DNA of 49,495 nt from Candidatus Omnitrophota bacterium (GTDB taxonomy: Bacteria > Omnitrophota > Omnitrophia > JAHJGZ01), in NCBI GenBank assembly GCA_018823795.1, contig JAHJGZ010000046.1:1-49495 (forward strand). Reading direction: 5' to 3'. The notes under the pieces are model-generated. The model was not told where the DNA came from. It searched no databases and saw only the letters and a program-made list of their open reading frames with translations. The translations under genes were made by a program, and so were the position numbers. Numbering within the stretch: the first letter of the stretch is position 1; the number at the start of each line of letters is the position of its first letter. Shown one piece after another: positions 34,333 through 43,505 of this stretch.

Positions 34333-34358
34333 AGTTTGCTACCGCTTCAACAATTTCG

Positions 34359-36416
34359 CTATTGTTCAATAATGTCTACGTGAAATGATACCGTACGTTG
34401 TCCCTCAGGAGGGATGGTCATATGCCAATGAGGAAAAAGCGATGTTCCCTGATCACTCAAACAATATTCACTTTCGGTTTGTGAAACCGTTTGTATCGGA
34501 TATTGCCACAGAGTAAAAGCTTCTGCAGAAGAAAATATAACACCCATATTTGACCATTCATCATGCACCGTAACCTTTTTTACCGATTGAAATTGTTTAT
34601 CACTATTTTTAAAATTGAAATTCCACTCAGAACCAAAACAAAACTGTATAGCACTCCGACCTTTATTGGTTACGACATACGCAACCTGTATGTTCGTTGA
34701 GCCAAAGGTAATTTCTTTTTGAATAGTGATAATCGTTCTCCCTTTTTTTGTTTGAATGTACCCTTCCCCGATGAGCGCTATAGTTTTTTTTCTCTTATCT
34801 ATTGATGTCGCGTATTCGTTCGAATAAAAAGTTGCCATATCCTCATATTCATTTCTCTTAAAATCATTAAAAGAAACATCGTCCGGAATACACTTATCGA
34901 TTAATGATCTTCGTATGTGCCTGTCATATATAAGGTTATCACGTATTTCTTGAGAAACGGTCTTCTTTAAATCGTGAATACTAGCACCGTCGGTACCGCT
35001 ACCAGACGAATCATTACCGGATCGAATATGTGTATGATATGCCTCCGGTCTCTTCGTCATAGTATCGGTAATATTAAATGAGCGTGGACGATAATCAATT
35101 TCACAAATTGCACCACCTTCATGAGGGATAACGTACACGTTCATAGTTTTCGATTCAAAAAGGATTTCATCTATGCCGTCAAAATTAATATCCTGTTGAA
35201 TAATCTTTCCTCCTTCATCACTGCCCCGCAACACTTCATCAGCAATACATTCAGCTTTGATTAAGTGATCATACGTGGATCGTCGGAGATGGTGTAAATA
35301 CAGGCCACCAAAAACACCATGCCAATAAGGACAATTACATTCCCCCTTCCACACTTCATTAAGTGCTTCTTTCTTCGACGTTGAATTTTTGAGAGCATGT
35401 ACCTTAGCGCTCACATAAAATTGTTTTCCTTTCATTGCGTTCGCTTCAGAATATTTAGTAAAAAAATTACGAAAATAGCCTCCACGGATAAAATCTTTTG
35501 CCTCCTCGAACAGTCCGGCATCAGACAATGTCTTCTTTACAGATTCTAATTTATTCGTTTGATCAGGCGGCAGGACCCATTCCATCATCTCTTCATAGGA
35601 GGCTGTTGGAATATAAATTCTCCCTTTGGCTCGTTTTTTCTGCAATCCTTCAGAAAAGGTAATAGTCTCAAGCCAATCGGTATTATCTTCTAACGAGGAG
35701 AAAAATTTCTCAAGCCATTTTTCCTTATAGACCCACTGATGCGTTCCCGGCCACACACCAAACTTTTCACCGTCATCCGCTAAGGTAACAATCGTCTGTT
35801 CATACGCGTTAGAAAAAGAACGGAAGTAACTAATAATTTCTTGATGCGGTTTAAACGGAATGGCGTAACGCAAATATTTACTAATAGGAAAAATGTTGAG
35901 AATGTGCCCATCGTTTTCCGTTATGTAGAAATCACGAATATCTTTGCTACTCAAGCCGGCATAAAGAAAATGACTATCATCTAATGCCGTAAAGGTAAGT
36001 CCACTCTTATGTGCAATACTCGGAAACGTCGGTTCCCACACACGCTCCGTTAGCCAGAAACCCTGTGGAGTGAATGAAAACCGTTTCTTTATATAGGTGT
36101 TCATTTTTTTAATTTGCCCGAACGCATCAGCTTCAGGAATAAGCGGCAAAAGAGGCTCATAATATCCGCCGCTTAAGAGTTCCACCTGCCCCCGTTTCAC
36201 TAATTTCCGAATGGTATTTAAATAGGATGGTGCATGCTCTTCCATCCAATCAAACAAGGGGCCAGAATAATGAAGAACCACCTTAATCGAAGGATGCTTA
36301 CCAAGCACATCAATGAATGGTTTATAACAATTATCGAAGGACTCTTGAAATATGTGTCCAAAGTTTCCAACCGGTTGATGATTATGTAATGAGAATATAA
36401 AGCTAACTTTTCCCAT
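34359..36416 (-). CDS. GH57 4-alpha-glucanotransferase/alpha-amylase
   Basis: Retaining glycoside hydrolase family 57 enzyme for alpha-1,4-glucans. Starting at ATG 36416 (AAGGGGGAACC upstream) it has 685 residues. Opening motif SLHNHQPVGN; nucleophile Glu124 in GFWLTERVWEP and acid/base Asp214 in LADDGEKFGVWP correspond to Glu123 and Asp214 of the Thermococcus litoralis glucanotransferase. A middle helical part and a C-terminal beta-sandwich with several NDS/GSG stretches follow. No signal peptide, so it acts on cytoplasmic glycogen or maltodextrin. It directly follows a second GH57 gene, 14 bases apart. Confidence 0.92.
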   Translation of the reverse strand: MGKVSFIFSLHNHQPVGNFGHIFQESFDNCYKPFIDVLGKHPSIKVVLHYSGPLFDWMEEHAPSYLNTIRKLVKRGQVELLSGGYYEPLLPLIPEADAFGQIKKMNTYIKKRFSFTPQGFWLTERVWEPTFPSIAHKSGLTFTALDDSHFLYAGLSSKDIRDFYITENDGHILNIFPISKYLRYAIPFKPHQEIISYFRSFSNAYEQTIVTLADDGEKFGVWPGTHQWVYKEKWLEKFFSSLEDNTDWLETITFSEGLQKKRAKGRIYIPTASYEEMMEWVLPPDQTNKLESVKKTLSDAGLFEEAKDFIRGGYFRNFFTKYSEANAMKGKQFYVSAKVHALKNSTSKKEALNEVWKGECNCPYWHGVFGGLYLHHLRRSTYDHLIKAECIADEVLRGSDEGGKIIQQDINFDGIDEILFESKTMNVYVIPHEGGAICEIDYRPRSFNITDTMTKRPEAYHTHIRSGNDSSGSGTDGASIHDLKKTVSQEIRDNLIYDRHIRRSLIDKCIPDDVSFNDFKRNEYEDMATFYSNEYATSIDKRKKTIALIGEGYIQTKKGRTIITIQKEITFGSTNIQVAYVVTNKGRSAIQFCFGSEWNFNFKNSDKQFQSVKKVTVHDEWSNMGVIFSSAEAFTLWQYPIQTVSQTESEYCLSDQGTSLFPHWHMTIPPEGQRTVSFHVDIIEQ

Positions 36417-36430
36417 GGTTCCCCCTTCAT

Positions 36431-38563
36431 TTATGCGCTCCATATCATTTCTTCAAAATCAACATCTGGAACGGCAAAATTTATAGTAGTAAATTTCGGC
36501 CACTTTTCTACTGGTATGTCATTCTCTATAAGTAAAAATGAAAATTGTATCGATTCATTCGGTTGTACGCACAAAGAAGAAAATGCACACGAAATTTCAA
36601 TAATTTTATCAAAAGATAGCGCTCCGTCAAACACATTAATTGCGGTCGTTTTTCCATCAGTAACATCATAGAGCTCAAGCACTGCATCCTTTGAAAAAGT
36701 AAACATGAGATGATACGTATGACTTGCAGTAATAAGTTCAAGGCATCCTTTACACTTTTTGAGCCGCTCACGTGGGGTATTTCGATTAATATCAAGACGG
36801 AAAAAAAGTGTTGTAAGATTAAATCCATAATAGATTGTATCAATACTCTTTTCGGCTGTTTGCATCGCCCCCAATGCATCATCTAAGGCATACACACCGG
36901 CATGTGTCCATTCATAATAGGTACTTACACACCCATCAATCACCGGATTAATAAAAGCGATGGGCTCTTTTTTTATCGCAGCTTTCACTTTGCGTTTAAT
37001 CGGTTCCTGAAGATAATCAGGAATTGCTCTCTCTGCAATACGATATACATTCATGAGGTGATTACGAAAAAGAAAATCAAATGTCGATTCAGAAAGGGAC
37101 GAAAACTCATCTCCAAACCACCAAAACCAATCACTCCCCTCGGCAGCATAAATTTCTTCCCACGCTTGTTTACTTTTTTCTTCTTCCAGTGGAACGCTCT
37201 TCAAAAACGTGCGTGTTCTATCTACATACTCCCATCCGACCCTATCTTCATGATGCCCATACCATATATCAAAATTGTGATTAATCCATGAACCTGCATA
37301 TAAATTATGTAATTCATCTGATGGGGGAAAACGCTGAATAAAATCTCCGATGGTAACAGTTTCGAGGGATGGATCAGCACAAATTTTTTCGTATAAGAGA
37401 GAGAGAAAACGCTCCCCTCCATCACGATAATATTCCCATGCATTTTCACCATCAAGTATTATGGAAACAAGGTGTTCACCCCCGAGACCAGACACATTTC
37501 TTTGAATTGACCGTAAATTCTCAAGGAAGTCTTCAGCCGCCTGTTCCGGCCGGGAATTGGCATAACTAAATCCAATAAGATCAGAAAGTTTTTTATCACG
37601 AAATACCATGTTAATATACCCATCGCCGCTTTTAATTGAATACGGCTTATAGATGAGTTCATTCCGGTTCCCTCCACCCAAAGATGCAAGCAATATTTCT
37701 TCATCTGTTGCAAGCCATTCTATGCCCCTCTTTACAAATGGATACAAAATACTCCGCGACACACTTCCTTCGGCCGGCCATATACCTTTTGGCTTCCGCC
37801 CAAAGGTATTCGTAAAAAGTTCGAGGGCTTTTTCAATATGCCACGAAACATCTTCTTCCCAGCTATACCCATATGAAGAAACGCCACTGTTGAGAATAGG
37901 CAAAATCGGATGATAATAAGGGGTTGTTATCAACTCTATCTGTCCCGTGTCATATAATCGTTTATAAAGAGGAATTATTTCCTTGATCGCGTCTTGCTGC
38001 AGGGACAACACCCTCATCTTTTCCTCTTCGCTAAACCCACGCTCTTTACGATAGATCCCTTCTAACTCAGTATTTTTTTTTCGATACGCATAACCAAACC
38101 AACTAATATTAAAAAGAACTTGTAGATCGAGAAAATCCTGTCGATCAAATCGCTCAATAATATTCAGTGCGTCACCGACCGTATAATGAAGTCCGCGTCT
38201 TCTAAGCAATTCTCCATAACGCGGATGCGGTTTTATAATGGTATCCCAATTGTTCATAAAAAAATTGGCGAGGATAAATTCCTTATCTTCACGAGTAAGA
38301 TCTTCTGCACGCTTCTTGCTCACGATCAAAAAGTCATCATTCACGGAATCATTCGTCACGTAATCATTCATTTGCAGTAAAAGTGACGGCGTTAGATTGA
38401 ATGTTGCCTTCATGTCAGGAAATCGTTCAAGAAGTGCCGGCATATCATAATAGCCTTTCAAAGCATGAAGGCGCACCCAAGGCAGATAGTACCGTTCGGT
38501 AAGATAATCTTTATATAATGGCTGGTGCATATGCCAGAGAAAAGCAATATAGAGTTTTTTCAT
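36431..38563 (-). CDS. GH57 family glycoside hydrolase (amylopullulanase-like)
   Basis: A second, different GH57 enzyme of 710 residues without a signal peptide. Opening motif FLWHMHQPLYKD; TTPYYHPILPIL; the nucleophile is likely Glu265 in GIWPAEGSVS and the acid/base Asp371 in IILDGENAWEYY, the pattern of the amylopullulanase-type GH57 branch. The C-terminal 170 residues (after about 540) form a beta-rich domain. It follows galT by 12 bases. Together with the glucanotransferase it suggests turnover of a branched internal alpha-glucan. Confidence 0.88.
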   Translation of the reverse strand: MKKLYIAFLWHMHQPLYKDYLTERYYLPWVRLHALKGYYDMPALLERFPDMKATFNLTPSLLLQMNDYVTNDSVNDDFLIVSKKRAEDLTREDKEFILANFFMNNWDTIIKPHPRYGELLRRRGLHYTVGDALNIIERFDRQDFLDLQVLFNISWFGYAYRKKNTELEGIYRKERGFSEEEKMRVLSLQQDAIKEIIPLYKRLYDTGQIELITTPYYHPILPILNSGVSSYGYSWEEDVSWHIEKALELFTNTFGRKPKGIWPAEGSVSRSILYPFVKRGIEWLATDEEILLASLGGGNRNELIYKPYSIKSGDGYINMVFRDKKLSDLIGFSYANSRPEQAAEDFLENLRSIQRNVSGLGGEHLVSIILDGENAWEYYRDGGERFLSLLYEKICADPSLETVTIGDFIQRFPPSDELHNLYAGSWINHNFDIWYGHHEDRVGWEYVDRTRTFLKSVPLEEEKSKQAWEEIYAAEGSDWFWWFGDEFSSLSESTFDFLFRNHLMNVYRIAERAIPDYLQEPIKRKVKAAIKKEPIAFINPVIDGCVSTYYEWTHAGVYALDDALGAMQTAEKSIDTIYYGFNLTTLFFRLDINRNTPRERLKKCKGCLELITASHTYHLMFTFSKDAVLELYDVTDGKTTAINVFDGALSFDKIIEISCAFSSLCVQPNESIQFSFLLIENDIPVEKWPKFTTINFAVPDVDFEEMIWSA

Positions 38564-38575
38564 CGGAGAATAAAT

Positions 38576-39604
38576 TTATATGGTAACGGTTATTTCTCGT
38601 AAATATTTTGCCGCATCTTCAGGTGGCGTAGGATTGATATACAACCCCGTTCCCCACTCAAAACCGGCTGTACGAAGAATGCGAGGTATTATTTCAATAT
38701 GCCAATGGTAATCTTCCATGATCGTGTGCCAATACCCCCGACGAGGAAAACGATTGGGAGAGGTATGAACAATATAATTATATTGTGGACCATCAAGTGC
38801 TCGCGTAAGCTTCAAAAGCACAATTTTTAATGCGCGAGCCATATCATTTATATGTCCGCGAGAGGCATAAAAATCAACTTCATGCTTTTTCGGCAAAAGC
38901 CATATCTCAAAGGGAAAACGGGAGGCAAAAGGACAAAAGGCAATAAACGCGTCATTCTCATAGACAATACGTTTCCCTACATCTTTTTCTTGATCGATGA
39001 TATCACAAAAAACGCATCGCTCCTTCTGTTTATAATAATGTCGCGCGCCGTCCAATTCTTCTTTTACACGCCGCGGTGTAACCGGCGTTGCAATCAATTG
39101 ACTATGTGAATGCTCAAGTGACGCACCAGCTTGTTCCCCTTCATTTTTAAACATTAAAACAAAACGAAAACGGACATCTCGATACAAATCCTGAATTCTA
39201 TCCTGGCAGATAGTAATAATATTACTAATTTCATCAATGGATAAATCTCTCGTGCTTTTCGTATGATCGGGGGTCTCAACCACTACCTCGTGCGCCCCAA
39301 ATCCTGTCATCATATCATACATACCAATACCTTTTTTCTCAAGTTCCCCATCAATGCCTAAGGCAGGAAACATATTCGGTAATACCCGCACCTGCCATCC
39401 CTCCGAATTTGGAGTTGTATGTTCTTTAGGACGCAACGCGTAAATTTCAGGAGGGGTTCTTTGTTCATTGCCGGGACAGAATGGACATATTGCAATATGT
39501 GTTTTTTCACGCTTCGCAGTCATAAAACTCGACGGCCGTTTACCCCGCGCCGTTGAAATAATCACCCATCTGCCTGTGATAGGATCTTTTCGTAGATCAG
39601 GCAT
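38576..39604 (-). CDS. galT: Galactose-1-phosphate uridylyltransferase (GalT-type nucleotidyltransferase)
   Basis: HIT-superfamily nucleotidyltransferase that swaps UMP between UDP-glucose and hexose-1-phosphate. Starting at ATG 39604 (GGAGGAAAC upstream) it has 342 residues. The active-site His-x-His-x-Gln is HSHSQ (His165, His167, Gln169). CPFC (Cys40, Cys43) and the later YHWHIEIIPR are the zinc or structural motifs of the family. It is the first gene after a strong promoter and precedes two GH57 genes. In such glucan contexts related enzymes may act on glucose-1-phosphate rather than galactose; this is possible here but not shown. Confidence 0.9.
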   Translation of the reverse strand: MPDLRKDPITGRWVIISTARGKRPSSFMTAKREKTHIAICPFCPGNEQRTPPEIYALRPKEHTTPNSEGWQVRVLPNMFPALGIDGELEKKGIGMYDMMTGFGAHEVVVETPDHTKSTRDLSIDEISNIITICQDRIQDLYRDVRFRFVLMFKNEGEQAGASLEHSHSQLIATPVTPRRVKEELDGARHYYKQKERCVFCDIIDQEKDVGKRIVYENDAFIAFCPFASRFPFEIWLLPKKHEVDFYASRGHINDMARALKIVLLKLTRALDGPQYNYIVHTSPNRFPRRGYWHTIMEDYHWHIEIIPRILRTAGFEWGTGLYINPTPPEDAAKYLREITVTI

Positions 39605-39661
39605 TATTGTTTCCTCCATCTTTACCGGTATTGAGTGTACATTACGTTACGTTAAGGATGT

Positions 39662-39690
39662 ATTATATAACAACAAACAAAATAAGGCAA
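39662..39690 (-). promoter_or_regulatory. Sigma-70 promoter of the galT-GH57 operon
   Basis: Minus strand TTGCCT (plus 39685-39690), 17-base spacer, perfect TATAAT (39662-39667), 57 bases before the galT start codon. Just downstream, near the expected start site, lies a short tandem AACGT-AACGT-AATGT (about plus 39642-39656) that could be an operator. Confidence 0.75.
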
Positions 39691-39721
39691 AACAATTGCA
39701 ACACATTGTATTGAAAAAAAA

Positions 39722-40498
39722 CTATTTATACAACGCCGCATCGAGCAATCGTTTTGTATAGTGATGTTGTGGTGTACTAAAAATTGTTTCCACCGGGCCC
39801 TCTTCAACAAGCGCTCCGTTTGACAACACAAATACATACTCTGCAATATGCCGCATAACTGCCAGATCATGAGCAATAAATAACACTATAATGGAACGTT
39901 TTTTCACTAATTTTTCTATCAATAATAAAATAGACGATTGGATGGTAACATCAAGACTGGAAAGAGGCTCATCTAAAATAAGCAGCTTTGGTTCTACTAT
40001 GAGCGCTCGCGCAAGTGCGATGCGTTGCCGTTCCCCGCCGCTTAATTCATGCGGATATTTTTTAATTACTTCGTGCGGTAAATTAACTTCTGCAGCGATA
40101 GATTCTATTTTCTGCCCTATCGTGGCGTCATCTATCTTTTTATTAATTAAACCTTCACGTAGAATCTGATTAATAGTAAAACGCGGATTTAATGAGGTAA
40201 ATGGATTCTGAAAGACCAATTGAAAAGAATGTCCCTCCATGCGTCTTCTTTTTGTTCCTGCATCAATAACGACTTGATTATTAAAGCACACTTCGCCACT
40301 ATCCGGCTTAAGTAATCCAACAATAATTTTTGCCAACGTTGTTTTACCACAACCACTCTCTCCAACAATACCGTAAATTTTTTCACTATCGATGGACAGG
40401 GTTATGCCTTTTAGTGCTTCAACCGAAGAAAACGTTTTTGCAAAAAAACTTTTTCTTTTATAGAAAATTTTTGAAATTCCTTTTATTGAAAGCGCCAT
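39722..40498 (-). CDS. Oligopeptide/dipeptide-type ABC transporter ATP-binding protein (OppF/DppF-like)
   Basis: Second ATPase of the transporter. Starting at ATG 40498 (AAAGAGGTT upstream; an ATG five codons earlier has no ribosome site) it has 258 residues. Walker A GESGCGKT, Q-loop VFQNPFTSLNPR, signature LSGGERQR, Walker B LLILDEPLSSLD and switch His in FIAHDLAV are all present. It lacks the C-terminal Cys-rich extension seen in the other ATPase. It is the last gene of the unit. Confidence 0.93.
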   Translation of the reverse strand: MALSIKGISKIFYKRKSFFAKTFSSVEALKGITLSIDSEKIYGIVGESGCGKTTLAKIIVGLLKPDSGEVCFNNQVVIDAGTKRRRMEGHSFQLVFQNPFTSLNPRFTINQILREGLINKKIDDATIGQKIESIAAEVNLPHEVIKKYPHELSGGERQRIALARALIVEPKLLILDEPLSSLDVTIQSSILLLIEKLVKKRSIIVLFIAHDLAVMRHIAEYVFVLSNGALVEEGPVETIFSTPQHHYTKRLLDAALYK

Positions 40499-40519
40499 AA
40501 CCTCTTTATTCATAATGTA

Positions 40520-41470
40520 TTATACCATTTCATTCCAACAGTACACGTAATGGTTTTCAGAAATTTTTCTTTCCTCTGGTTTAATCACACACCGGTCATT
40601 TTTCTCCCTGCACCGAGTTATGAATCGACACCCTGAAGGCTTCCTGTCATAAATGCATGCGCTGTACGCGTATGCTTTCAGAGACTTTTTTTCTGTAATG
40701 CTCGGCATTGCGTCAATTAATGCTTTCGTGTACGGATGCTGAGGGTTCGAAAATAGTTCGTCCGTTTGAGCCATCTCTACAACATTTCCCATAAAAAAAA
40801 CATAGAGGCGATCACAAAAACATTTCGCCAAAGATAAATTGTGCGTTGTTAACAAAAAGGATGCGCCGTGGCCAGTGCGAATTTCTTCAAAAAGTCTTAT
40901 GATTTCCCGTTCAGTGGTAACATCAAGGTTAGAGGTCGGCTCATCCGCAATAATTAATTCGGGATTGCTGAGTAATGCTAATGCGATGAGTATGCGTTGT
41001 TGCATGCCACCGCTTAATTGATGCGGATAACTGTGAATATTAAGTGCCTCTGAAGAAAGATGCACCTTCGTAAGAGCATCGTTGATTACGTTATCTATTT
41101 TTTTATAACTACTATCTCTCATATGTGTTTTTATAATCTCCTTAAAATTAGTACGTATAGGGAACAACGGATCAAGAGAGCTTGCGGGGTCTTGAGGAAT
41201 ATAGGTGATCTGTCTTCCGATAGGCTTCGTATTACTCAGGAGATCGTGTCCCCGATAGGAAATATTCCCTCCTAATACCGTACCATTTTTAAATGAGATA
41301 CTATTAAGAATAGTATCTGATAGGGTTGTTTTTCCTGAACCTGACTCACCGATGATACCAACCGATTCCCCCTCAGCGATATAAAGAGAAACGTCTTCTA
41401 ATACGGTTTGTTGTTTGCCATTACTTACATAGGCAACCGATATATTTTCGACATCAAGTAAATGATTCAT
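40520..41470 (-). CDS. Oligopeptide/dipeptide-type ABC transporter ATP-binding protein (OppD/DppD-like)
   Basis: First ATPase of the transporter, 316 residues. Walker A GESGSGKT, IPQDPASSLDP, signature LSGGMQQR and Walker B LIIADEPTSNLD are intact. The C-terminal oligopeptide-transporter extension has CRFITRCREKNDRC, where Opp/Dpp ATPases usually bind an Fe-S cluster. It overlaps the permease gene before it by four bases. Confidence 0.94.
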   Translation of the reverse strand: MNHLLDVENISVAYVSNGKQQTVLEDVSLYIAEGESVGIIGESGSGKTTLSDTILNSISFKNGTVLGGNISYRGHDLLSNTKPIGRQITYIPQDPASSLDPLFPIRTNFKEIIKTHMRDSSYKKIDNVINDALTKVHLSSEALNIHSYPHQLSGGMQQRILIALALLSNPELIIADEPTSNLDVTTEREIIRLFEEIRTGHGASFLLTTHNLSLAKCFCDRLYVFFMGNVVEMAQTDELFSNPQHPYTKALIDAMPSITEKKSLKAYAYSACIYDRKPSGCRFITRCREKNDRCVIKPEERKISENHYVYCWNEMV

Positions 41471-42525
41471 AGCTTCATTTTCGTTAGCGGATCCATTACG
41501 TCCCGTAATGAATCACCTAATACATTACAACAAAAAACAGTTATAAATATAAACACGCCGGGAAATAACATCCACACATGAAATTTAAGCTGTGCGATGG
41601 AAAGGGCGTCACTGAGAAGCATTCCCCAGCTTACAAATGGTTCCTGAATGCCGAGGCCTAATAGACTTAATGCAGATTCGGCAAGAATATATCCGGGAAT
41701 CGAAATACTCATCGCCACCAGTAAATATGATGTCGTATGCGGTAAGAGGTGTTTTACAATCACATTAAAATGATTGGTCCCCAAAAGACGTGCCGCAAGC
41801 ACAAAATCCTGCTCCTTGAGTGAAAGTACCATGCCACGAATAATACGTGCCAGCCCTGCCCATCCGATAAGACTCAATAGGCAGGTAACAAAAAAATACA
41901 CGTGTGCTGAACTTAAATCAGGGGGCAATGAAGCGCGTATTGCTAAAAGCAAATAAAAGGAAGGGATCATCATAAAAAGCTCTGCACAGCGCATAATACA
42001 TTGATCAACAATGCCGCCAAAATATCCGGCAAGGCCACCGATAATAGTACCAAGTACCATTGCAATAAAAACGCCGATGATTCCTATTGAAAGGGATATT
42101 CTCCCGCCATGAACAATTCGTGAAAAAAGATCCCGCCCTCGTGCATCAGTACCGCATAGATACATTTTTGCACTTTCTCCCACGCCAAAAAGATGCCGGT
42201 CCCACTTAATAACTCCCCATAAATGATAGGCATCACCTTTCGGAAATAAACGTAATGAATAATGCTTTGCAGTACTTTCAGTATAGATACGTTCATAATT
42301 TTCACTTAAATATTTATCGGACGTGTACACAAAGGGAATAAAATGAAATCTACCACCCGCATCTATACAATGAATTTTTGTCGGTGGTTGATAGGGATTT
42401 TCTCTGTTGTCTTCATCGTAATCATAGGGGGCAATAAATTCCGCAAAAACAGTAATAACACACAGTGTGCCTAGAACAAGAAGTGCAATCAGCGCCAGTT
42501 TTTTTTCCTTTAGTTTATTAAACAT
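41467..42525 (-). CDS. Opp/Dpp-type ABC permease with long periplasmic insertion (OppC/DppC-like)
   Basis: Binding-protein-dependent permease of 352 residues. One N-terminal helix (about 12-31) is followed by an unusually long extracytoplasmic stretch of about 90 residues, then the family motif LCGTDARGRDLFSRI and the five-helix permease domain with the EAA-like loop GTNHFNVIVKHLLPHT. Normal OppC proteins have a short loop before GTDxxGRD, so the insertion is a lineage-specific trait that may contact the binding protein or substrate. Confidence 0.92.
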   Translation of the reverse strand: MFNKLKEKKLALIALLVLGTLCVITVFAEFIAPYDYDEDNRENPYQPPTKIHCIDAGGRFHFIPFVYTSDKYLSENYERIYTESTAKHYSLRLFPKGDAYHLWGVIKWDRHLFGVGESAKMYLCGTDARGRDLFSRIVHGGRISLSIGIIGVFIAMVLGTIIGGLAGYFGGIVDQCIMRCAELFMMIPSFYLLLAIRASLPPDLSSAHVYFFVTCLLSLIGWAGLARIIRGMVLSLKEQDFVLAARLLGTNHFNVIVKHLLPHTTSYLLVAMSISIPGYILAESALSLLGLGIQEPFVSWGMLLSDALSIAQLKFHVWMLFPGVFIFITVFCCNVLGDSLRDVMDPLTKMKL

Positions 42526-42538
42526 AGTGTACTGCTCA

Positions 42539-43501
42539 CTAATATCGAATCCGCGGATCAGTTATTGCTAATAAAATATCAGACATAATATTTCCGACTA
42601 TTAATAAAAATGAAACCATAACCATATTTCCCATTACTAAAAAGATATCCTGACTTCTCACCGCATGCAGCATCATTGCCCCTAATCCTGGCCACCCCGT
42701 AATAATCTCCAGCAGAGCGGCCCCACTAAAAAGGGCTGGGAGCTGAAACCCCAACATAGTAACCAGTGGATTAATAGCATTCCGCAGAACATGTTTAAAT
42801 ATAATAAGAGATGATGGAAGTCCCCACGTTCTCAAAATACGTACAAAATCACGATTGAGCACATCAAGCATGTTTGAGCGCATAAGACGAAAAAGATAAC
42901 TGATAGAAAATGTACAAAGAACTACAAGCGGCACGATCATATGTTTTGCGATGTCAATTAATTTACCCCAGTAAGACAACTCATCAAAATAGATGGAACG
43001 CATTCCGCCAAGCGGAAGATTAGTCACATGCGCACATATGAACATTAACACTAATGCAAGAAAAAAACCGGGTAGTGAAAGAAAGACATAAGCAACGCCT
43101 CTTAGTATTTTATCAAAGAGGGAATCTTTCATAAAAGCTGCTACAACACCAAGAGGGATCGCAATAAGCCATGAAAGTAAAAATGCACAAAAGGAGAGCA
43201 AAAATGTGTTAAAAAGACGTGAATAGATGAGTTTGGTGACCGGCATATGATACGTAAACGAATAACCAAAATCTAATTTAAAAACACCTTTAAGCCAATA
43301 GAAATATTGAATTACAATATTATCGTTAATGTGGAATTTTGCTTCATACTGCTGTATCACATCCTCCCCTATTTGCGGGTTAAGGCGGAGTTGATCAAAA
43401 TAGTTCCCCGGAACAAGATTAATCAAAAAGAGGGTAATAAACGATAAGAAAAATATAATGGGAATACTTATGAGTAACCGTTTGATAATAAATCGCAGCA
43501 T
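42539..43501 (-). CDS. Opp/Dpp-type ABC permease (OppB/DppB-like)
   Basis: Partner permease, 320 residues from ATG 43501 (AAAGGATAGGG upstream). The family opening MLRFIIKRLLISIPIIFFLSFITLFLINLVPG is followed by six membrane helices in all, with the EAA-like loop LPSSLIIFKHVLRNAINPLVT. It starts four bases after rtcB, so the RNA ligase gene is fully embedded in this transporter unit. Confidence 0.93.
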   Translation of the reverse strand: MLRFIIKRLLISIPIIFFLSFITLFLINLVPGNYFDQLRLNPQIGEDVIQQYEAKFHINDNIVIQYFYWLKGVFKLDFGYSFTYHMPVTKLIYSRLFNTFLLSFCAFLLSWLIAIPLGVVAAFMKDSLFDKILRGVAYVFLSLPGFFLALVLMFICAHVTNLPLGGMRSIYFDELSYWGKLIDIAKHMIVPLVVLCTFSISYLFRLMRSNMLDVLNRDFVRILRTWGLPSSLIIFKHVLRNAINPLVTMLGFQLPALFSGAALLEIITGWPGLGAMMLHAVRSQDIFLVMGNMVMVSFLLIVGNIMSDILLAITDPRIRY

Positions 43502-43505
43502 ATCC

